A DNA stretch of 8,718 nt from Actimicrobium sp047621345. Its GTDB lineage: Bacteria > Pseudomonadota > Gammaproteobacteria > Burkholderiales > Burkholderiaceae_D. The DNA is taken from NCBI GenBank assembly GCA_047621345.1, contig JBLHLW010000101.1, forward strand, positions 1 through 8,718, given 5' to 3'. A program made the translations under genes and the position numbers. Under the pieces are notes generated by a model, which was given only the letters and a program-made list of their open reading frames with translations, did not search any database and was not told where the DNA came from. This document shows positions 1-4,965 of the stretch, one piece after another (position 1 is the first letter of the stretch; each line of letters begins with the position of its first letter).

Positions 1-110
1 AGCACTTGCTATATGTAAAGACTCCGTAGCAACCTAAGTCACCACAGTGCACTTCCACCAAGTGCCCACACTTATCAACTGTTAATTGTTAAAGAACTTT
101 TGCACCTTAC
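1..110 (-). promoter_or_regulatory. 16S rRNA leader with boxA antitermination site
   Basis: Read on the minus strand, this stretch has GTTCTTTAACA (87-97), a close match to the rRNA antitermination boxA (TGCTCTTTAACA in E. coli). About 15 bases further on comes GTGTGGGCACT (61-71), which also occurs in the E. coli pre-16S leader. Short complementary words (GCACTT / AAGTGC) around 44-66 could pair locally. boxA recruits the NusB/NusE antitermination complex to transcripts of rRNA operons. The 16S gene itself must begin left of position 1. A possible boxB-like stem (GCGC and TCG arms) lies at 114-141, just upstream of boxA. The assignment rests on motif recognition and on the promoters upstream; the rRNA gene is not in the window. 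Confidence 0.75.
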
Positions 111-187
111 GCTGCGCTTCGACTAACCTCGCCGACCGCGCCGTTTCGTGTGCTGCTGACAAAGCGTTTTGTTTGTCTGCTGCAGAG

Positions 188-223
188 AGGTGAGATTATG
201 CTGCTTTGCGATGTTGGCGTCAA
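188..223 (-). promoter_or_regulatory. rRNA operon promoter, proximal (P2-like)
   Basis: On the minus strand TTGACG (218-223) and CATAAT (195-200) are separated by exactly 17 bases, close to the sigma-70 consensus. Transcription would start near 187-189 and run left through boxA into the 16S gene outside the window. Distance to boxA is about 90 bases. The match and its position before an rRNA leader make this a likely rRNA promoter. The start site is inferred. Confidence 0.7.
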
Positions 224-365
224 CCTTTTCGTTGGCGCGTTTTGCTTTTAATTTCTGGCAAAACCGGCGTTCGTTTAGCATCTTTCGCTAACTTCACTGC
301 CGCATTACTCGTTGCACTTGCTTCGTCTTCTCTTCTGCTTTGCCCCACCTCTCAGCGGGAGTCGA

Positions 366-424
366 ACTATATCAAATTGCCGTCAGAACTGGCAAGACAT
401 TGATATAAATTATATTTAAAAATT
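366..424 (-). promoter_or_regulatory. rRNA operon promoter, distal (P1-like) with UP-like A/T block
   Basis: On the minus strand TTGCCA (390-395) and TATAGT (366-371) are 18 bases apart. Directly upstream, 397-424 is almost pure A/T, as expected for an UP element contacted by the RNA polymerase alpha subunit. The sequence after the -10 is GC-rich (CTCCCGC), which resembles the discriminator of growth-regulated stable RNA promoters. The A/T block begins immediately at the nrdR stop codon. The distance to the second promoter is about 170 bases. The -35 and -10 are imperfect, so this call is weaker than the proximal promoter. Confidence 0.45.
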
Positions 425-889
425 TTAATCCGCCCTATTTTCACGCGCCACCTCGGCAATTGCCTCCTGAAACTCAGCAACATCTTCGAAGCTTTTGTAC
501 ACTGAAGCGAATCTAATGTAAGCGATTTTGTCCAGTTGCTTGAGTTCGTGCATCACCAGCTCACCGATGTGACCTGAGGCGATTTCCCGCTCTCCACTGG
601 TACGAATCTTCTCCTCGATACTGTGAACCGCAGCATCGATTGATGCCGCGGGAACAGGACGCTTTCGTAGAGCGAGCATCAAACTACTGCGCAGCTTATT
701 TGAATCGAACTCCGTCCGGCTCCCGCTTTTTTTTACGATCACCGGCATGATCAATTCGATGCGCTCAAAAGTAATGAAGCGTTTTTCGCAATTTACACAG
801 CGGCGCCGACGCCGAATTGCATCACCAGGCTCTGAAACCCGGGTATCCAGCACTTGCGTTTCATCATGCTGACAAAATGGACATTTCAT
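425..889 (-). CDS. nrdR: Transcriptional repressor NrdR
   Basis: NrdR is a nucleotide-sensing repressor that binds NrdR boxes in front of ribonucleotide reductase operons and lowers dNTP synthesis. The 154-residue product has the family layout. An N-terminal zinc ribbon has Cys3, Cys6, Cys31 and Cys34 (MKCPFC and CVNC), with an arginine-rich stretch between the pairs. An ATP-cone domain follows at about residues 49-139. Length matches the usual 150-160. The start is set at the ATG giving MKCPFC, the conserved N-terminus; an in-frame TTG 42 bases upstream would add an unconserved extension. A GGTGA about ten bases before the ATG is a modest ribosome binding site. It lies 99 bases downstream of glyA on the same strand, a pairing I recall as common in betaproteobacteria, and is probably co-transcribed. 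No NrdR target gene is in the window. An A8 run lies inside the gene (727-734). Confidence 0.95.
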   Translation of the reverse strand: MKCPFCQHDETQVLDTRVSEPGDAIRRRRRCVNCEKRFITFERIELIMPVIVKKSGSRTEFDSNKLRSSLMLALRKRPVPAASIDAAVHSIEEKIRTSGEREIASGHIGELVMHELKQLDKIAYIRFASVYKSFEDVAEFQEAIAEVARENRAD

Positions 890-955
890 TTGACAGTCAC
901 CATCCGGTAAAAACTGCAAGAAGACAACCAACTTACAGCGAGAAAGTTTTTAGAG

Positions 956-973
956 GCCAGAATTTCTTCTGGC
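956..973 (-). other. Intercistronic hairpin with GAAA tetraloop between glyA and nrdR
   Basis: On the minus strand GCCAGAA and TTCTGGC form a perfect 7-bp stem around the loop GAAA, a GNRA tetraloop. It starts 16 bases after the glyA stop codon. No T-run follows (CTCTAAAAACTTTC), so it does not look like a standard intrinsic terminator. It may protect the glyA message from 3' exonucleases or partly separate glyA from nrdR expression. The fold is seen by eye; the role is inference. Confidence 0.5.
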
Positions 974-988
974 GACAGGTAGTTTTCC

Positions 989-2233
989 TCAACCGTAGAC
1001 AGGGAATGCCTTCGTCAAAAGTTGCACCTCAACCTTCACGCGCTCGATGGTCGCTGCATCGTGCGGGTTATCCAGCACATCAGCAATAAGGTGTCCGACC
1101 TTGATTGCCTCGACCTCAGTAAATCCTCGCGTGGTCATGGCTGGACTTCCGAGACGAATACCGGATGTGACAAATGGCTTTTCTGGATCATTCGGGATGG
1201 CATTTTTGTTGCACGTCATGTGCGCCGATCCAAGAATCGCCTCTGCTTCCTTGCCCGTAATTTTCTTTGCCCGCAAATCAACCAACATGACGTGCGATTC
1301 AGTGCGACCGGAAACAATACGTAGTCCCCGCTCGATAAGCGTTTTTGCCAAGGCATCCGCATTCTTAATAACCTGCTGTTGATATGCCTTGAATTCTGGC
1401 TCCAATGCTTCCTTGAACGCGACAGCTTTGGCTGCGATCACGTGCATCAACGGACCACCTTGAATTCCTGGGAAAATTGCAGAATTGATCATCTTTTCGA
1501 ATTCCGCTTTCATCAAGATGATTCCGCCTCGCGGTCCGCGCAATGACTTGTGCGTCGTCGAGGTCACAAAATCAGCGTGCGGAACCGGATTAGGATAGAC
1601 ACCCGCAGCGATCAGGCCGGAGTAATGCGCCATATCAACGAGAAAATAAGCGCCAACTTCTTTAGCAATTTTCGCAAATCGCTCGAAGTCGATCCGTAAC
1701 GAGTAAGCGGACGCACCGGCAATAATCAATTTCGGTTTATGTTCACGTGCCTTGGCTTCCATCGCCTCATAGTCGATCTCTTCGGCTGCATTAAGACCGT
1801 ACGAAACGGCGTTAAACCACTTGCCCGACATATTCAATGACATGCCGTGCGTCAAGTGACCGCCTTCGGCGAGAGACATACCCAGGATTGTGTCACCCGG
1901 CTTCAATACTGCAAAAAAGACCGCCTGGTTAGCTTGCGATCCTGAATTCGCCTGTACATTTGCGGCCTCAGCACCATAAAGTTTTTTAATGCGATCGATC
2001 GCCAATGCCTCCGCCATATCGACGAATTCGCAACCGCCGTAATAGCGCTTGCCAGGATAACCTTCAGCGTATTTATTGGTGAGTTGCGACCCTTGCGCCT
2101 CCATGACTGCCGGCGAAGTGTAGTTTTCCGAGGCGATCAACTCGATGTGGTCCTGCTGACGTACGGTCTCGAGCTGCATGGCAGCCCACAGTTCCGGGTC
2201 GGTTTTAGCAATGGTCTGGTTTTTATCGAACAT
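989..2233 (-). CDS. glyA: Serine hydroxymethyltransferase
   Basis: This PLP enzyme converts serine and tetrahydrofolate to glycine and 5,10-methylene-tetrahydrofolate, the main cellular source of one-carbon units, in the cytosol. The 414-residue product is close to the 417 of E. coli GlyA. The PLP lysine is in STTHKSLRGPRGG at Lys229, the same number as in E. coli. The cofactor-binding Asp200 and His203 are in LVDMAHYSG, and the N-terminal IASENYTS block and YAEGYPGKRYYGG substrate region are intact. The start is the ATG giving MFDKNQ, with GGAG six bases upstream. The frame stays open 132 bases further to a GTG at 2365, but that extension is unlike the family and runs through a structured leader. 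nrdR follows downstream. Upstream lies a 329-base region shared with divergent ydfG, containing a candidate promoter, an inverted repeat and hairpins that may control it. Confidence 0.97.
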   Translation of the reverse strand: MFDKNQTIAKTDPELWAAMQLETVRQQDHIELIASENYTSPAVMEAQGSQLTNKYAEGYPGKRYYGGCEFVDMAEALAIDRIKKLYGAEAANVQANSGSQANQAVFFAVLKPGDTILGMSLAEGGHLTHGMSLNMSGKWFNAVSYGLNAAEEIDYEAMEAKAREHKPKLIIAGASAYSLRIDFERFAKIAKEVGAYFLVDMAHYSGLIAAGVYPNPVPHADFVTSTTHKSLRGPRGGIILMKAEFEKMINSAIFPGIQGGPLMHVIAAKAVAFKEALEPEFKAYQQQVIKNADALAKTLIERGLRIVSGRTESHVMLVDLRAKKITGKEAEAILGSAHMTCNKNAIPNDPEKPFVTSGIRLGSPAMTTRGFTEVEAIKVGHLIADVLDNPHDAATIERVKVEVQLLTKAFPVYG

Positions 2234-2255
2234 GACATACTCCAATTGACGAACG

Positions 2256-2291
2256 TGCAATTTATAATTGCATGGATCAACTGAGGGCCAA
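2256..2291 (-). promoter_or_regulatory. Candidate proximal glyA promoter with overlapping inverted repeat
   Basis: The 17-base inverted repeat TGCAATT-TAT-AATTGCA (2256-2272) has perfect 7-base arms. It ends 22 bases before the glyA start codon and covers the only -10-like sequence close to glyA (TATAAA on the minus strand, 2261-2266). A -35-like TTGGCC (2286-2291) sits 19 bases upstream, which is longer than ideal. An inverted repeat on a -10 is a typical operator position, but an A/T-rich -10 can look palindromic by chance. The bound factor, if any, is unknown. Confidence 0.35.
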
Positions 2292-2302
2292 TAGAAGATG
2301 AC

Positions 2303-2339
2303 GGGCAGCCTCAGTCGTGCGTTCCATTTTGGGCTGCCC
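2303..2339 (-). other. 8-bp GC-rich hairpin in the glyA leader
   Basis: GGGCAGCC (2303-2310) and GGCTGCCC (2332-2339) are perfectly complementary around a 21-base loop. Such a stem would be stable in RNA from either strand. If glyA is transcribed from the distal promoter at 2448-2476, the hairpin lies in its 5' untranslated leader, about 70 bases before the start codon. No T-run follows on the minus strand (GTCATCTTC), so it is not an obvious terminator. The orientation of the functional strand cannot be fixed from one sequence. Confidence 0.45.
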
Positions 2340-2351
2340 AGGCGAACGGCT

Positions 2352-2442
2352 GAAGAAAAACTCACGTTCCCTCGGTGGTATCCACCTTATCGCTGGCCTC
2401 CTTAAAGGCCAACTTTTCGCCAGTCACGTGAGTTGAAATGGT
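2352..2442 (-). ncRNA. Candidate structured RNA (three-way junction) upstream of glyA
   Basis: On the minus strand AACTCACGT (2426-2434) pairs perfectly over 9 bases with ACGTGAGTT (2359-2367). The enclosed 58 bases hold two more hairpins: GGCCT/AGGCC with a six-base loop (2395-2410), and GGTGG/CCACC with a three-base loop (2374-2386). A stem closing two hairpins is a three-way junction. The closing stem runs straight into T-rich sequence (GTTTTTCTTC), as in an intrinsic terminator, and begins about 5-8 bases after the start site expected from the promoter at 2448-2476. I compared it from memory with glycine, SAM, SAH, THF, TPP and 6S RNA consensus motifs and found no convincing match. It could be a free small RNA, a riboswitch-like glyA leader, or a plus-strand element. 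Confidence 0.4.
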
Positions 2443-2447
2443 ACGAA

Positions 2448-2476
2448 ATTGTAAGTGAACCTGCCAGTTTCAGCAA
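2448..2476 (-). promoter_or_regulatory. Candidate distal promoter toward glyA
   Basis: TTGCTG (2471-2476) and TACAAT (2448-2453) on the minus strand are separated by 17 bases, a good sigma-70 match. The expected start is near 2439-2442, just before the 9-bp closing stem of the structured element. It could drive a small RNA or a long structured leader of glyA. It points away from ydfG. Confidence 0.5.
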
Positions 2477-2517
2477 GACACCCCAGAATCGCGTCAGAAG
2501 GCCGCATCGGATTGGGC

Positions 2518-2523
2518 TACAAT
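2518..2523 (+). promoter_or_regulatory. Possible -10 element for ydfG and the Tol-Pal operon
   Basis: TACAAT lies 40 bases upstream of the ydfG start codon on the plus strand. No convincing -35 is found 16-18 bases upstream (CAGAAG or neighbours), so any promoter here would be weak or activator-dependent. It is the only -10-like sequence I see close to the first gene of the plus-strand operon. Confidence 0.3.
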
Positions 2524-2562
2524 TTTGTCCATCATTTAATGGCACGACTAAAAAGGAACTCC

Positions 2563-3312
2563 ATGATCGTTTTAATTACTGGTGCCACATCTGGCTTCGG
2601 CGCTGAAATGGCACGTAAATTTGTCGCTCACGGACACCGTGTCATCGCTACCGGCCGCCGTAAAGACCGCCTAGATGAGCTCAAAAGCGAACTCGGCGAG
2701 AGCGTTCTTGCTGTGGAAATGGATGTCACCGACAAAAAAACAATCACGACCGGCTTGGCGAGCCTGCCGCAAGAGTGGCGCGGCATTGATGTCCTCATCA
2801 ATAATGCCGGCCTGGCCCTTGGCGTCGAGCCTGCCCAGCAAGCCTCGCTCGAAGATTGGGAAACCATGATCGAAACGAACTGCAAGGGACTAGTCACGAT
2901 GACTCGCCTGATGTTGCCGGACATGGTCAAGCGTGGCAGCGGCACCATTATCAATATTGGCTCAACTGCGGGCGCCTACCCGTATCCGGGCGGCAATGTG
3001 TATGGAGCGACCAAGGCGTTCGTTGATCAGTTCACGACGAATTTACGCGCCGACCTCGTCGGAACGGGAGTACGCGCATCGAATATTGCCCCGGGACTAT
3101 CCGGCGGCACTGAGTTCTCCAACATCCGCATGAAAGGCAATGACGCCGCGGCAGCAAAAGTTTATGAAGGCACTGTCCCATTGAATGCAAAGGACATCGC
3201 CGAAACCGCTTTCTGGATTGCCACCTTGCCGGCGCACGTCAATATCAACTATGTAGAAATGATGCCGACCTGCCAGGGCTTCTCACCGTTCACCATCAAA
3301 CGAACACAATAA
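2563..3312 (+). CDS. ydfG: NADP-dependent 3-hydroxy acid dehydrogenase (YdfG-type SDR)
   Basis: This is a classical short-chain dehydrogenase/reductase of 249 residues. It closely follows E. coli YdfG (248 residues), which oxidises L-allo-threonine, L-serine and 3-hydroxypropionate-type acids with NADP+ and also reduces malonic semialdehyde. Visible landmarks are the Rossmann glycine motif TGATSGFG (residues 6-13), Arg31-Arg32 suited to NADP, NNAG (80-83), and the catalytic Ser134, Tyr147 and Lys151 in GNVYGATKAF. The C-terminal LPAHVNINYVEMMP is a YdfG signature. The start is the ATG giving MIVLITG with an AAGGA five bases upstream; the open frame continues 108 bases further upstream without homology. 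It is divergent from glyA and 12 bases before ybgC, so it probably heads the Tol-Pal transcript. No mechanistic link to Tol-Pal is known to me; sharing serine as a substrate with GlyA may be coincidental. Confidence 0.93.
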   Translation: MIVLITGATSGFGAEMARKFVAHGHRVIATGRRKDRLDELKSELGESVLAVEMDVTDKKTITTGLASLPQEWRGIDVLINNAGLALGVEPAQQASLEDWETMIETNCKGLVTMTRLMLPDMVKRGSGTIINIGSTAGAYPYPGGNVYGATKAFVDQFTTNLRADLVGTGVRASNIAPGLSGGTEFSNIRMKGNDAAAAKVYEGTVPLNAKDIAETAFWIATLPAHVNINYVEMMPTCQGFSPFTIKRTQ

Positions 3313-3324
3313 GGAAAGTTGCCG

Positions 3325-3774
3325 ATGCACCTCCCCTCCGATCCTCTTGCGGACCACAGTGCAACGGCACCGTATAGCTGGACGATACGTGTGTACTACG
3401 AGGACACCGATGCCGGCGGCATCGTGTTTTATGCAAATTATTTGAAATTTTTTGAACGTGCCCGCACTGAATGGCTACGCACAGCAGGCATCGGACAACT
3501 CGCATTGTCAGAAGGTGAAGGCGTCATGTTTGTCGTAAAAAGCACCACCGTTGATTATCACGCCCCAGCTAAATTAGATGATGAACTGAAACTAACCGTT
3601 GTAGTCCAATGGCTTGGACGCGCTTCGGTAGAGTTTTTACAAGAAGCGTGGAGAGTGACTTCTACTGGCTCGACGCTGCTGGCGGTCGGTCACATCAAGG
3701 TAGGTTGCGTCAATTGCAAAAGTTTTCGACCAACAGCGATACCGCCCCATGTACTGGAATGCATCCCGCAGTAA
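3325..3774 (+). CDS. ybgC: Tol-Pal associated acyl-CoA thioesterase YbgC
   Basis: YbgC is a hot-dog fold thioesterase of the 4-hydroxybenzoyl-CoA thioesterase family, cytosolic, usually the first gene of tol-pal operons. It hydrolyses short or acyl-ACP-related thioesters and has been linked to phospholipid metabolism. The 149-residue product carries the active-site block VYYEDTDAGGIVFYANYL, with the catalytic aspartate at Asp29 (Asp18 in E. coli), followed by FFERARTEWLR. It is about 15 residues longer than the E. coli protein because of a hydrophilic N-terminus. The ATG at 3325 was chosen: AAGGA at 3311-3315 is nine bases away. An in-frame TTG six bases earlier would lie too close to that site. 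The stop codon is directly followed by an ATG in the tolQ frame, so the two genes are tightly coupled. Confidence 0.93.
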   Translation: MHLPSDPLADHSATAPYSWTIRVYYEDTDAGGIVFYANYLKFFERARTEWLRTAGIGQLALSEGEGVMFVVKSTTVDYHAPAKLDDELKLTVVVQWLGRASVEFLQEAWRVTSTGSTLLAVGHIKVGCVNCKSFRPTAIPPHVLECIPQ

Positions 3775-3825
3775 ATGGTGCTCCCCCACCCCGATCAACA
3801 ACAACCGTTTTCACACAGACCATCA

Positions 3826-4527
3826 ATGACTGTCACTCAAGATCTCTCATTTGTATCTCTCATCGCCAATGCATCGATTCTGGTGCAACTGGTATTAGTT
3901 CTTCTACTGACTGTATCGGTCATGAGCTGGACGTATATTTTTCGCAAAGCTTTTTCGATCAAGAATGCCCAAGCGCAAACTGAAGAATTCGAACGTGCGT
4001 TCTGGGCCGGTGGCGATCTCAACACGTTGTACCAAGACGCCGCGTCCAATCGCCGACGTAGCGAGGGTGCAACCGGTGCACAAGAACGTATATTTGCTGC
4101 CGGCATGAGTGAATTTAACAAAGGCAAGGCATCCCTATCGAACCGCAACACCGGCGACGCCACCGTGCTGATAGACGGTGCACGGCGCGCCATGCGGGCT
4201 GCCTACCAGCGCGAAATGGACGCACTCGAATCCCACTTGTCTTTCCTCGCATCGGTCGGCTCGGTCTCTCCGTACGTGGGGTTGTTCGGCACGGTCTGGG
4301 GCATCATGAATGCATTTCGCGGCTTGGCCAATGTGCAGCAAGCGACCTTGTCGGCCGTCGCTCCCGGCATCGCCGAAGCGTTGGTCGCCACCGCTATCGG
4401 CTTGTTCGCAGCGATTCCTGCTGTGGTCGCTTACAACCGCTTTTCGCATGATGTAGACCGCCTGTCGATTCGCTTCGAAAGCTTTGTAGAAGAGTTCTCC
4501 AACATCCTGCAACGTCAGGCGCGCTGA
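3826..4527 (+). CDS. tolQ: Tol-Pal system proton channel subunit TolQ
   Basis: TolQ forms the pentameric inner-membrane ring that, with TolR, uses the proton gradient to energise TolA. The 233-residue product fits the MotA/TolQ/ExbB family. Three membrane helices lie at about residues 16-38, 137-160 and 182-204, with a large cytoplasmic loop between the first two. The polar channel residues Thr156 (LFGTVWGIM) and Thr189 (VATAIGLFAAIPAV) correspond to the conserved threonines of TolQ and ExbB. The start is uncertain. The ATG giving MTVTQDLS matches the family N-terminus, but no clear ribosome binding site precedes it. Another in-frame ATG at 3775 touches the ybgC stop codon and would add 17 polar residues. 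tolR follows after two bases. Confidence 0.95.
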   Translation: MTVTQDLSFVSLIANASILVQLVLVLLLTVSVMSWTYIFRKAFSIKNAQAQTEEFERAFWAGGDLNTLYQDAASNRRRSEGATGAQERIFAAGMSEFNKGKASLSNRNTGDATVLIDGARRAMRAAYQREMDALESHLSFLASVGSVSPYVGLFGTVWGIMNAFRGLANVQQATLSAVAPGIAEALVATAIGLFAAIPAVVAYNRFSHDVDRLSIRFESFVEEFSNILQRQAR

Positions 4528-4529
4528 TC

Positions 4530-4964
4530 ATGAGTTCATCAATGCGAAGCAGCCGCACCCGCAAATTCAAGGCCGATATCAACGTCGTTCCGTACATCGA
4601 CGTGATGTTGGTCCTGCTAGTTATTTTTATGGTGGCCGCGCCAATTACCAATCCTGGCGTGATCAATTTGCCGACTGCCGAGAAATCGTCACTACCGCCG
4701 TCCGAGTACATTCAGATTTCCCTGAAGCCCGATGCCGCATCAACAATTGGCATCAACGGCCAAAAAAACACAGCGTCGAAACAGGAGACTACAACCAGCC
4801 GCAAGGATTTACTGGAACGGCTCAAGGCACTGCACGAGGCCAACCCAGACATGCCCGTCATGATTTCCGGCGACAAAGAAAGCCGTTACGACGAAGTAAT
4901 CAGCCTCATATCGGAAGCAAAAAAGTTTGGCATCACGCGCGTTGGCCTCGCGACCAAGTCCTGA
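4530..4964 (+). CDS. tolR: Tol-Pal system protein TolR
   Basis: TolR is the dimeric partner of TolQ, with a single membrane helix that carries protons and a periplasmic domain that binds peptidoglycan. The 144-residue product has a basic cytoplasmic start (RSSRTRKFKA), then ADINVVPYIDVMLVLLVIFM. The essential membrane aspartate is at Asp24 (Asp23 in E. coli). The helix spans about residues 20-40, followed by the conserved APITNPGVINLPTA segment. The C-terminal part (PVMISGDKESRYDEVISLI) matches the ExbD/TolR periplasmic fold. It starts two bases after the tolQ stop (TGATCATG) and ends one base before tolA, so translation is probably coupled. The ribosome binding site is weak. A second in-frame ATG at codon 5 is a less likely start. 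Confidence 0.95.
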   Translation: MSSSMRSSRTRKFKADINVVPYIDVMLVLLVIFMVAAPITNPGVINLPTAEKSSLPPSEYIQISLKPDAASTIGINGQKNTASKQETTTSRKDLLERLKALHEANPDMPVMISGDKESRYDEVISLISEAKKFGITRVGLATKS

Positions 4965-4965
4965 C

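Noticed and set aside
348..375. tRNA T-arm-like word GTTCGACTCCCGC on the minus strand near the distal rRNA promoter
   Set aside because: The flanking bases cannot form the T-stem and no other tRNA arm is present; the GC-rich part fits a promoter discriminator.
206..403. 65-codon plus-strand frame at the left end
   Set aside because: It lies over the rRNA promoter region read in the opposite direction, has no ribosome binding site, and its composition does not look coding.
727..734. A8 homopolymer in nrdR (and A7 runs in ydfG and tolR) as phase-variation tracts
   Set aside because: Short runs encoding lysines in intact conserved genes; nothing suggests switching.
2234..2365. N-terminal extension of glyA from the GTG at 2365
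   Set aside because: The 44 extra residues do not resemble SHMT, and the ATG at 2233 has a good ribosome binding site and the conserved N-terminus.
2234..2450. Glycine riboswitch, other known riboswitch, or 6S RNA upstream of glyA
   Set aside because: None of the consensus core sequences I know could be found on either strand, although the region is clearly able to fold. A covariance model search would settle it.
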